5,170 nucleotides of DNA from Armatimonadota bacterium (GCA_014381035.1 JACMIS010000319.1:1-5170); one strand, 5' to 3'; shown: positions 1 to 5,170, numbered from the stretch's first letter. Notes: generated by a model not told the origin, from the sequence alone. Made by a program: numbers and translations.

Positions 1-391
1 GCGCTGGATGCTCGGCTCCGGCGCGGTACAGAACCTTTTTCGCGATGCGACCGGCAACTTCACCGGCGGGCGCATTGACCCTATGAACCTCATGTTCCAC
101 GAGATCGTCATGGGGTTTTACATGTTCGGGTGGGAGTTTTTCTTCCGGGGTTTTCTGCTCAACGGCTTTCGCAAAATCATGCCGCTCTGGGGCGCGATCC
201 TGTTGCGAGCCGCGTTGTTCACCGCGCTTCATTACGGAAAGCCCTGGGAAGAAACCGCGTCGTCGTTCCCCGGTGCGATTTTAATGGCATTGATTGCGTA
301 CCGCTTCCGGTCTTTCGTGCCGTGTTTCCTGCTCCACTGGTTCGTATCCGCCGGTTTCGACTTCGCGGTTTTGTACCACCACTTCCGGTAG
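1..391 (+). CDS. CPBP family intramembrane metalloprotease (CAAX/Abi type), 5'-truncated by window edge
   Basis: This is the C-terminal part of a multi-membrane-span protease-like protein. The frame is open from base 2, before the first ATG at 8, so the true start lies outside the window; 127 residues is too short for the family. Counting from the ATG at 8, three CPBP signatures appear in order: WEFFFRG (residues 42-48, the EExxxR motif with Trp at the first Glu), FTALH (71-75, the FxxxH motif) and HWFVS (110-114, the HxxxN/B motif with Ser last). The HYGKP run at 74-78 and the hydrophobic stretches around 84-98 and 103-123 also fit. Family members cleave prenylated proteins in eukaryotes; bacterial ones are linked to bacteriocin immunity, phage abortive infection or membrane protein processing. 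The role here is unknown. The gene ends 11 bases from the end of the convergent aspartic protease gene, with no visible terminator between them. Confidence 0.9.
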   Translation, partial: RWMLGSGAVQNLFRDATGNFTGGRIDPMNLMFHEIVMGFYMFGWEFFFRGFLLNGFRKIMPLWGAILLRAALFTALHYGKPWEETASSFPGAILMALIAYRFRSFVPCFLLHWFVSAGFDFAVLYHHFR

Positions 392-402
392 AAAGAGATC
401 AC

Positions 403-780
403 TTAGTTCATCTCCTCTATTGTAACCGCACCGTTGGGTGTGACTTCAATTGTGATTCGGTATCCAGCGGGTGTTGCCATTCCGAGCAAGGGATCATCAC
501 CGGACGCCATCACTGTAATCGAACGTTCGATTCCTTCCCATAAGATTCGCGCCCGGTGAATCGGCACATTTTCCACAGTACCGTTTGCAAACTTCGCCGG
601 GCGAGTGCCGATCAACGGTAAACCAAGCGTGGCGACAAATGCGGGCGGGAGAGAAAGATAGCCGCTAAATCCTGTATCTACCATCGGCTCGATTGTCTGT
701 TCGCGTCCCTCTGTCCCACGGATGGCAATCACTACCACTGCCTTAAAATTATGATTGACGATACCAGTAAGAATTGGCAT
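403..780 (-). CDS. Clan AA (retropepsin-like) aspartic protease
   Basis: A 125-residue single-domain protein resembling one half of a pepsin, as in retroviral proteases, which act as homodimers with one Asp per subunit. The catalytic motif is VDTGFSG at residues 34-40 (D35-T36-G37), preceded by a beta-rich N-terminus. A second conserved element is PLLGM at 97-101, followed by the closing strands (YRITIEV, then GAVTIEE), as in bacterial clan AA proteins of about this length. There is no signal peptide or membrane segment, so it is probably cytoplasmic. Its ATG overlaps the TGA of the upstream 83-residue gene by one base (TGATG), and no strong Shine-Dalgarno lies ahead of it, so translation is probably coupled. 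It is the last gene of the rsmG-surE run. The substrate is unknown. Base composition is lower in GC than the flanking housekeeping genes. Family assignment is good; the biological role is not known. Confidence 0.87.
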   Translation of the reverse strand: MPILTGIVNHNFKAVVVIAIRGTEGREQTIEPMVDTGFSGYLSLPPAFVATLGLPLIGTRPAKFANGTVENVPIHRARILWEGIERSITVMASGDDPLLGMATPAGYRITIEVTPNGAVTIEEMN

Positions 781-1031
781 CAGGACATCGCCCCGAATGT
801 CATAGATGCGGCACCATCGGTGCGAATGAAATAGAACCAGCCATCAGGATGTCTGGATTCAAACTCCGATAAGGCACGCTCCTCATCCGAATCTACCCGA
901 TAGTCGCCTGACTCGACTTCGATCACCAGGTATTTCATCCGATCCGTCGGATTGATTTTCTTGGAAATCTGCTCGTGGTAAAGTCTCTCACCCATTGTTG
1001 CGATTTCGTTGATTTCATACTGCCGTCGCAT
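780..1031 (-). CDS. Small acidic protein paired with the aspartic protease
   Basis: An 83-residue soluble protein with no signal peptide or membrane segment and no known catalytic motif. A helical N-terminal part (ATMGERLYHEQISKK, about residues 11-25) is followed by a beta-type segment YLVIEVESGDYRVDSDEE (34-51) and an aromatic strand GWFYFIRTDG (64-73). The layout GxxxYxxxI, then V-I-E-V-x-S/T-G-D-Y, then a C-terminal R-x-G strand resembles small proteins that I recall being encoded just ahead of clan AA aspartic proteases, notably in cyanobacteria; this is from memory. The start is well fixed: GGAGGT at 1046-1041 lies 9 bases upstream of the ATG. The stop codon overlaps the protease ATG by one base. 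It may be a partner, inhibitor/antitoxin, adaptor or substrate of the protease; the sequence does not say which. Confidence 0.82.
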   Translation of the reverse strand: MRRQYEINEIATMGERLYHEQISKKINPTDRMKYLVIEVESGDYRVDSDEERALSEFESRHPDGWFYFIRTDGAASMTFGAMS

Positions 1032-1040
1032 ATTACCACC

Positions 1041-1046
1041 ACCTCC
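1041..1046 (-). promoter_or_regulatory. Strong ribosome binding site of the 83-residue gene
   Basis: Read on the minus strand this is GGAGGT, nine bases before the ATG at 1031. It lies in the 25-base gap after surE and fixes the start of the small gene ahead of the protease. It is the strongest Shine-Dalgarno in the minus-strand run, so the protease pair may be translated independently of surE even if co-transcribed. Confidence 0.75.
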
Positions 1047-1056
1047 GAGCCCTATT

Positions 1057-1851
1057 TTATCGCTCGATATTCCATTCGCGCAGGTCGCGCAGAAAGGTGT
1101 GCGCGGTCAGATCCAGGTGAATGGGGGTGACGGTGATATAGCCGTCGCCGATGGCGTGCGTGTCGGTGCCCTCGGCGGTTTCCGCCGCGTGGATCTTGCC
1201 GCCCAGCCACCAGTACGGGCGTCCGACCGGATCGAATCGCTTTTCCAGACGGTCCACGTATTGCCTGTCGCCCTGTGTACATAGACGGACCCCGCGAATC
1301 TCTTCCTCCGGAAGGCTCGGCGCGTTCACATTGAGCAACGTTGCGGGCGGCAAGCCGTTTTTCGCCACAATAGGGACCAGTGTTTCCGCGACATACCGCG
1401 CTCCCGGTATCCAGTGGATCGTCTCGTCGTAGGAGGTCGCTGAAACTGCGATTGCCGGGACCCCGCTGATGACGGCTTCCATCGCCGCCGAAACGGTACC
1501 GGAGTACGTAACATCCCAGCCCAGGTTCGGACCGTGGTTCATGCCGGAAACAACGACCTGAACCGGGTCGTTCTGGCAGATCTCAAAAAGCCCGAGTGTC
1601 ACGCAGTCGGCGGGCGTCCCCGAACAACCCCATGCCGGAGACCCGTCTTCCAGCAAAACCTTTTTTACACGCAGTGGCTTGTGCAACGTGATCGAATGTC
1701 CCGACGCCGAACGTTGCCGATCCGGGGCGCAGACCGTGACGCGATGCCCGGCACGTTCCAGTTCGGTTTTCACGGCGAAGAGACCGGGCGCGAGAACGCC
1801 GTCGTCATTGGAGAGAAGGATATGCAAAGGGAGTGTGGTAGGTGTACTCAT
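1057..1851 (-). CDS. surE: 5'/3'-nucleotidase SurE
   Basis: SurE is a metal-dependent phosphatase that removes the phosphate from nucleoside 5'- and 3'-monophosphates in the cytoplasm; in several bacteria it supports stationary-phase or stress survival. The 264-residue length is normal. The N-terminal Rossmann-like signature ILLSNDDG (residues 11-18) supplies the metal-binding Asp pair D16-D17. RSASGHSIT (47-55) supplies the ligand Ser (S48). SGMNHGPNLG (102-111) supplies the ligand Asn (N105). The YSGTVSAAMEA segment (116-126) is the conserved active-site helix. The ATG at 1851 was chosen because homology begins right after it and GAGGGA (1866-1861) lies nine bases upstream. The frame stays open upstream to 2142, but that part overlaps rsmG and has no SurE similarity. 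The gene lies 29 bases after rsmG and 25 before the small protein gene, so it is probably in one transcript with both. Confidence 0.97.
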   Translation of the reverse strand: MSTPTTLPLHILLSNDDGVLAPGLFAVKTELERAGHRVTVCAPDRQRSASGHSITLHKPLRVKKVLLEDGSPAWGCSGTPADCVTLGLFEICQNDPVQVVVSGMNHGPNLGWDVTYSGTVSAAMEAVISGVPAIAVSATSYDETIHWIPGARYVAETLVPIVAKNGLPPATLLNVNAPSLPEEEIRGVRLCTQGDRQYVDRLEKRFDPVGRPYWWLGGKIHAAETAEGTDTHAIGDGYITVTPIHLDLTAHTFLRDLREWNIER

Positions 1852-1860
1852 GGCGAAAAT

Positions 1861-1866
1861 TCCCTC
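1861..1866 (-). promoter_or_regulatory. Ribosome binding site deciding the surE start
   Basis: On the minus strand this reads GAGGGA, with nine bases to the ATG at 1851. It supports the short SurE start over the 97-residue longer open frame that runs back into rsmG. Confidence 0.6.
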
Positions 1867-1880
1867 GGGAGTATACCCCT

Positions 1881-2714
1881 TTACAGCGGCTTGCGCTTGA
1901 TCTCGGCGGACGAACGCGGGAACAGTGTCGGAGTGGGAGCAGTCTTGCGATACACCAGAATACGGCGTTCGGCGGGCGGTTCGTCGGAACCGGGGAGCAC
2001 GGGAAGTGTCAAAGCGCGGTTCTCTATCAGACGAACCTTGAGCGCGGTCGCCGCGTCGGTTGCGGTCGCCAATTCGTCTTCCACCGCGCCGCTTTTCATG
2101 GCAATGAAATGACCGCCGGGTTTGACCAGCGGAGTGCACCATTCCAGTAGCGTCGGCAACGCGGCAACGGCGCGGGCGGTCACGATGTCGAAACCATCAC
2201 GCAATACACGGTTGCGTCCGCCGTCCTCGGCGCGGCTATGCACGAACTGCACGTCGGGAAATTTCAGATCGGCGCAAACCTTTTCCAGAAACGTCAGCCG
2301 CTTTTGTAGCGAGTCGAGGAGCGTTAAGCGTAGGTCAGGATAGGCGATTTTCAGGACGATACCGGGGAAGCCCGCGCCGGTGCCGACGTCGCAGAGAGTC
2401 GCCTTCACCCCCGCGCCCCCCTCTCCCCTCTCTCCCCTCTCCCCTCCGAGGGAGAGGGGAGAGAGGGGGTGAGGGCGTAACACCGTCAACGAGTCAGCGA
2501 AATGCTTGATTGCCACCTCCCGTGCCTCGGTGATCCGCGTCAAATTTGTGTGCGCGTTGGTTTCGAGCAGAAGACCCGTGTACCGTACACACTGGGCGAT
2601 TTGTTTATCCGAAAGGGGAACGCCTACCGCTACCGCCGCAGAGCGTAGCGTTTCTACAAACGCCGTCTCGTCAAATTCGTCCGTCTGGGGCAACTGTTCA
2701 CGAACCTCCATCAC
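1881..2714 (-). CDS. rsmG: 16S rRNA (guanine-527-N7)-methyltransferase RsmG (GidB)
   Basis: RsmG uses S-adenosylmethionine to methylate N7 of G527 (E. coli numbering) in 16S rRNA; loss of function in other bacteria gives low-level streptomycin resistance. The 277-residue protein has the helical N-terminal region with NLTRI (57-61) and the IKHFADSL motif (69-76). It then has the SAM-binding CDVGTGAGFPGIVLKI (108-123), the acidic end of the second strand (LLDSLQKRL, 132-140), SRAED (160-164) and the DIVTARAVA catalytic region (176-184). The end (TPTLFPR, then KRKPL) is family-typical. Residues about 80-104, between HFADSL and DVGTGAG, are an extra low-complexity segment encoded by a palindromic repeat. 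The start is GTG at 2714, or the next codon, ATG at 2711; neither has a Shine-Dalgarno. It is the first gene of the minus-strand run and divergent from gltX. Confidence 0.96.
   Translation of the reverse strand: MMEVREQLPQTDEFDETAFVETLRSAAVAVGVPLSDKQIAQCVRYTGLLLETNAHTNLTRITEAREVAIKHFADSLTVLRPHPLSPLSLGGERGERGEGGAGVKATLCDVGTGAGFPGIVLKIAYPDLRLTLLDSLQKRLTFLEKVCADLKFPDVQFVHSRAEDGGRNRVLRDGFDIVTARAVAALPTLLEWCTPLVKPGGHFIAMKSGAVEDELATATDAATALKVRLIENRALTLPVLPGSDEPPAERRILVYRKTAPTPTLFPRSSAEIKRKPL
2403..2477 (-). repeat. GC-rich palindromic repeat inserted in frame in rsmG
   Basis: A 75-base segment, a whole number of codons, made almost only of C/T on one half and G/A on the other. It holds a perfect 19-bp inverted repeat: the left arm 2425-2443 reads CCCCTCTCTCCCCTCTCCC, the right arm 2450-2468 is its exact complement, and a 6-base loop lies between them. 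Read in the rsmG frame it adds about 25 Pro/Ser/Leu- then Gly/Glu/Arg-rich residues (80-104), where ordinary RsmG has only a short loop. Composition and position both mark it as inserted. Dispersed palindromes of this kind, encoding PLSLGGERGE-like peptides, are seen scattered in many environmental bacterial genomes (recalled, not searched). Exact insertion borders and any target duplication cannot be fixed from one copy. Confidence 0.85.
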
Positions 2715-2719
2715 GACGC

Positions 2720-2728
2720 ATTGTATCA
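2720..2728 (-). promoter_or_regulatory. Putative extended -10 promoter of rsmG operon, near-leaderless
   Basis: On the minus strand the bases read TGATACAAT: an extended -10 element (TGn, then TACAAT, five of six matches to TATAAT). No good -35 is seen 17 bases upstream, which an extended -10 can compensate for. The last base of the box is only 5 bases from the GTG at 2714, and 8 bases lie between it and the ATG at 2711. Transcription starting at the usual distance would begin at or inside the first codons, so the mRNA would be leaderless. This is pattern-based only. Confidence 0.45.
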
Positions 2729-2749
2729 GGGGCGTTCCCGTGCTATTAT
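2721..2749 (+). promoter_or_regulatory. Putative gltX promoter with extended -10, near-leaderless
   Basis: A weak -35 (TTGTAT, 2721-2726) is followed after 17 bases by TATTAT (2744-2749), preceded by TGC to give an extended -10 (TGCTATTAT). Nine bases separate the box from the gltX ATG at 2759, so the transcript would carry almost no leader. No purine-rich Shine-Dalgarno is present. The -35 overlaps the -10 box proposed for rsmG on the other strand. Confidence 0.5.
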
Positions 2750-2758
2750 TAATGCACT

Positions 2759-4375
2759 ATGTCCGAGTTCCGTGATAACGCCCTGATTGACGCTGCCTCC
2801 GATGCTGTAACGCGCCGCGTCCGCACCCGCTATGCCCCGTCGCCGACTGGCTCGCCGCATGTCGGCAACCTGCGCACCGCCTTATTTTCCTATCTGCTTG
2901 CCAAACGGTTCGGGGGCGATTTCCTTCTGCGTGTCGAGGATACGGACCAGACCCGACTTGTCCCCGGCGCACTCAAGGATATTATTGCGTCGCTCCGGGC
3001 GATGGGCATCATGTATGACGAAGGACCGGACGCCATCAGCATCGCCGCACTGGACAAGGAGAAGTATGGTGATGTCCCGACGGACGATCTGCCGTCCTTT
3101 ACCGGGGGGCACGGACCGTACTTCCAGAGCCAGCGACTGAACCGGTATCGCGAAATCGTGGATACTTTGATCGCTGATGGCAAGGCGTACTATGCCTTCG
3201 AGACAAAGGAAGAGTTGGATCAGCAACGCGCTGTTTGCGAGGCGCGGAAGGTCCCGTTCCTTTATAACCGCCAGTACCGCGACTACGAAACCGTGGAGGC
3301 GAAGCGACGCATTGATGCGGGCGAAGAATGTGTCGTGCGCTTCAAAATGCCGCTCACTGGAACGATAGAGGCGGACGATGCGATACGCGGGACGCTGACG
3401 TGGGACGCCACGTCTCAGGATGACTTCGTGATTTTGAAAGCGGATGGCTTCCCGCCGTACCACTTAGCCGCGATTGTAGATGATCACGACATGCAGATCT
3501 CACATGTCCTGCGTGGCGAGGAATGGATCCCTTCGTATCCGAAGCACATCGCTCTGATACGTGGATTAGGCTGGGAACCGCCGGTCTTCGTTCACACCCC
3601 CAGTGTCTTGGGTGGCGACAAGAAAAAACTCGCTAAACGGAGTGGGGCACGTCCGGTAACGGGGACGATCTACGACAAACAAAATGGCGAACCGATCCAC
3701 GGTTATATAGACCATGAAGGCGTTCTGCCGGAAGCGTTATTCAACTTCCTCGCACTGGTGGGGTGGTCGCCTGGCGACGACACCGAGGTCATGCCCCGCG
3801 ACGAGATCATCCGCAAGTTCGATGTTTCGGGAATCTCACCGTCGCCCGGTATTTTCGATATGGACAAGCTCTACTGGATGAACGGGGTTTATGTGCGCGA
3901 ACTGCCGCAAGCCGTTCTTGCCGAACGCTCGTTGCCGTATCTGCAGCGGGCGAATCTTGTCACTGCCGAACCCGACGAAGCGACGCGAGAATATGTGACG
4001 CAGGTGCTGGCGTTGGAGCAGGAGCGAATCAAAGTCCTGTCCGAAACGCCGGAAATCTCCGAGTACTTCTTTTTACCGTTGCCCAACTACAACGAGAAGT
4101 CGGCGGAGAAGTGGCTTCGCAAAGCGGGCGCGAAGGAATATCTGTCGGACCTCGCCGCACTGCTTGCCGACCTGCAGGATTGGAGCCATGACGCTATCGA
4201 GGAGGCGACACGCACTATCGGGGCGAAACATAACCGGGAGCGTGGCGACATCACGCATCCGGTGCGTGTCGCGGTGTCCGGGCGGGAGAACGGTCCGGGC
4301 TTGTTTGAGATGATGGCTGTTTTGGGACGAGAGCGGGTCCTCACCCGCCTGTCCCACGTCGTGAGCGGAGTATAA
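2759..4375 (+). CDS. gltX: Glutamyl-tRNA synthetase (GluRS)
   Basis: This class I enzyme charges tRNA-Glu with glutamate using ATP, in the cytoplasm. The 538 residues are longer than the usual 470-500. After a 20-residue N-terminal extension the catalytic core begins at VRTRYAPSPTGSPHVGN (21-37), with HVGN (34-37) as the HIGH-type motif; FLLRVEDTD (55-63) follows. VDDHDMQISHVLRGEEW (240-256) is the conserved late core, and KLAKR (290-294) is the KMSKS-type motif. The C-terminal helical anticodon-binding region ends in a typical VRVAVSGRENGPGLFEMMAVLG block (502-523). The Cys pair of zinc-containing GluRS is absent (YYAFET at 144-149), which is common. Insertions at about 92-116 and 301-315 interrupt otherwise standard segments. 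The start is certain: an in-frame TAA sits at 2750-2752, and no ATG, GTG or TTG codon occurs between 2759 and the core. It could be the discriminating or non-discriminating (Glu/Gln) type; this cannot be told here. Confidence 0.98.
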   Translation: MSEFRDNALIDAASDAVTRRVRTRYAPSPTGSPHVGNLRTALFSYLLAKRFGGDFLLRVEDTDQTRLVPGALKDIIASLRAMGIMYDEGPDAISIAALDKEKYGDVPTDDLPSFTGGHGPYFQSQRLNRYREIVDTLIADGKAYYAFETKEELDQQRAVCEARKVPFLYNRQYRDYETVEAKRRIDAGEECVVRFKMPLTGTIEADDAIRGTLTWDATSQDDFVILKADGFPPYHLAAIVDDHDMQISHVLRGEEWIPSYPKHIALIRGLGWEPPVFVHTPSVLGGDKKKLAKRSGARPVTGTIYDKQNGEPIHGYIDHEGVLPEALFNFLALVGWSPGDDTEVMPRDEIIRKFDVSGISPSPGIFDMDKLYWMNGVYVRELPQAVLAERSLPYLQRANLVTAEPDEATREYVTQVLALEQERIKVLSETPEISEYFFLPLPNYNEKSAEKWLRKAGAKEYLSDLAALLADLQDWSHDAIEEATRTIGAKHNRERGDITHPVRVAVSGRENGPGLFEMMAVLGRERVLTRLSHVVSGV

Positions 4376-4386
4376 CCCCCTGTGGG

Positions 4387-4392
4387 AAGGAG
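4387..4392 (+). promoter_or_regulatory. Ribosome binding site deciding the GTG start at 4404
   Basis: AAGGAG lies in the 28-base gap after gltX, 11 bases before GTG at 4404. The alternative ATG at 4416 would be 23 bases away, too far, so the GTG is preferred. Downstream genes here use a Shine-Dalgarno, while gltX itself does not. Confidence 0.6.
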
Positions 4393-4403
4393 TCGGTAGC
4401 ATA

Positions 4404-5156
4404 GTGGCTGAAGAAATGCCGTTTGATCTGATGGTGCGTTTCGGACCGGTGCCGCCACGCGGCGCGGGGCATAAAAACGTCGAAAGTGTCCGGCAAGCGT
4501 TGACGCGGTACCGAATTTATGGTGCCGCGCTGGCGAGCAACCGGGCGATTCAGTTTGACCCGATTTCCGGCAACATACAAACCGCCGACGCGGCGCGTCA
4601 ATCGCCCACGCTACCGGTGATCGTACACGGGGCGGTGCTGGACCCGCGTATCTTTGTCGGTGTTCCTCCGAAACCGCCCGAGGGGACCCGTATCTATTAC
4701 ATATTGCCCGCGACGCAAGGATACGTGCTTCCCTACGCGCCACTTCGTTCCTTGCTGAAATCTATGCCGCACAATTTGCCGCTCTATTTCGAAGCGCGGC
4801 GCGAGGGCGATGCGACGCAGATCTGCATGATTTTGCGCGACATCGGATATTCCGGCGCACCGGTCTTCCTGGGCGGTTGCACGGGGTCGGCATTGAACGA
4901 GGCGATTTCGGTGGCGAAGTCTTTCGATTTCGTCGGCCTGACGACGCAGGGGATGCGCGGTGTCGGGGAGATACAGCACGCGGTGAAAGTGGTCGGCGCG
5001 AACCGGGTGTTATTCGCCTCGGGTTCGCCGGTGGAGTCACTTTCCGCGACGATGTCTCTGGTCAAACTCGCCGGATTGTCCCCCGAAGAGCGTGCCGCCG
5101 TGTTCGGTGCCAACGCGCGTCGTCTGCTCGGAATCGCCACGCCCGCCGGGGCATAG
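4404..5156 (+). CDS. Amidohydrolase-fold (TIM-barrel) protein lacking recognisable metal ligands
   Basis: The 250-residue protein resembles small members of the amidohydrolase family 2. An N-terminal FDLMVRFGP segment (7-15) stands where active relatives have D-x-H-x-H-x-G. It is followed by a helix and strand like those opening these barrels (VESVRQALTRYRIYGAAL, 26-43) and a GN turn (56-57). The C-terminal block is the clearest: RVLFASGSP (201-209), LAGLSPEERAAVFGANARRLLGI (222-244), matching the usual F-G-S-D-x-P, then L-s-x-e-x-r-x-x-i-x-x-x-N-A-x-R-L-L. The N-terminal metal His pair is Met10/Arg12 and the terminal Asp is Gly207, so metal-dependent hydrolysis as in typical members is doubtful. 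The open frame and good RBS argue against a pseudogene. There is no signal peptide. It lies 28 bases after gltX and is probably co-transcribed. It could be a non-catalytic relative or have a different chemistry; substrate unknown. Confidence 0.72.
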   Translation: MAEEMPFDLMVRFGPVPPRGAGHKNVESVRQALTRYRIYGAALASNRAIQFDPISGNIQTADAARQSPTLPVIVHGAVLDPRIFVGVPPKPPEGTRIYYILPATQGYVLPYAPLRSLLKSMPHNLPLYFEARREGDATQICMILRDIGYSGAPVFLGGCTGSALNEAISVAKSFDFVGLTTQGMRGVGEIQHAVKVVGANRVLFASGSPVESLSATMSLVKLAGLSPEERAAVFGANARRLLGIATPAGA

Positions 5157-5160
5157 TTTT

Positions 5161-5166
5161 AAGGAG
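5161..5166 (+). promoter_or_regulatory. Ribosome binding site of a gene starting beyond the right edge
   Basis: AAGGAG appears five bases after the stop codon at 5156, with only four more bases before the window ends. Its position suits the start of another plus-strand gene in the same operon as gltX and the amidohydrolase-like gene. No start codon is visible within the window. Confidence 0.55.
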
Positions 5167-5170
5167 ACCC

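Noticed and set aside
392..402. A bidirectional terminator between the convergent CPBP and aspartic protease genes
   Set aside because: Only 11 bases separate the stop codons, with no inverted repeat or T-run; termination, if any, is not visible.
1861..1880. Small dyads in the rsmG-surE gap (TCCC/GGGA and GTATAC) as an operator
   Set aside because: They are only 4-6 bases long and could be chance; part of this is better explained as the surE Shine-Dalgarno.
1534..2112. A 192-codon plus-strand open frame opposite surE and rsmG
   Set aside because: It lies antisense to two well-recognised genes, has no recognisable domain, and its composition is that of a shadow frame in GC-rich DNA.
1852..2142. 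A 97-residue upstream extension of the surE reading frame
   Set aside because: It overlaps rsmG in another frame, is Arg-rich shadow-like sequence, and SurE homology with a Shine-Dalgarno starts at the ATG at 1851.
2425..2468. The strong hairpin as a transcription terminator
   Set aside because: It is inside the rsmG coding frame, has no following T-run on either strand, and the gene continues intact through it.
2403..2477. The C/T- and G/A-rich stretch as a CRISPR repeat or tandem array
   Set aside because: There is only one palindromic unit with no spacers and no repeated copies in the window.
2882..3463. A 193-codon minus-strand open frame inside gltX
   Set aside because: It is antisense to the conserved catalytic core of GluRS and shows no family resemblance.
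4087..4743. A 218-codon minus-strand open frame across the gltX end and the next gene
   Set aside because: Arg-rich antisense shadow with no motifs; both plus-strand genes are better supported by homology and RBS.

Overview
This window is dense bacterial chromosome. It carries seven protein-coding genes, no RNA genes and no complete mobile element, and no stretch above 300 bases lacks a gene. The host cannot be named from sequence alone. Most of the window is GC-rich (58-67% in four 60-base lines counted by hand). The GluRS type and the gene mix fit a deep-branching environmental lineage such as Armatimonadota or Chloroflexota, but that is a low-confidence guess.

Layout: (1) At the left edge, the 3' part of a plus-strand gene for a CPBP-type (CAAX/Abi) membrane protease ends at 391. 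(2) Convergent to it, with an 11-base gap, is a minus-strand run of four genes that reads like one operon: rsmG (2714 to 1881), surE (1851 to 1057), an 83-residue protein (1031 to 780) and a retropepsin-like aspartic protease (780 to 403). Gaps are 29 and 25 bases, then a 1-base stop/start overlap. (3) Divergent from rsmG across only 44 bases is gltX (glutamyl-tRNA synthetase), followed 28 bases later by a degenerate amidohydrolase-fold protein. A Shine-Dalgarno sequence at the right edge suggests the plus-strand operon continues beyond the window.

Two cores are housekeeping: translation (gltX; rsmG, which methylates 16S rRNA) and nucleotide turnover (surE). The two genes after surE have lower GC (about 47% in five sampled lines) and look like an added cassette: a small acidic protein translationally coupled to a DTG aspartic protease.

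The best leads are: a palindromic GC-rich repeat inserted in frame in rsmG, with a perfect 19-bp hairpin; the short rsmG/gltX divergent region, where each gene has an extended -10 box next to its start codon and no Shine-Dalgarno, suggesting back-to-back leaderless transcripts; the aspartic protease/small protein pair; and an amidohydrolase homologue that has lost its recognisable metal ligands but keeps the fold's C-terminal signature.
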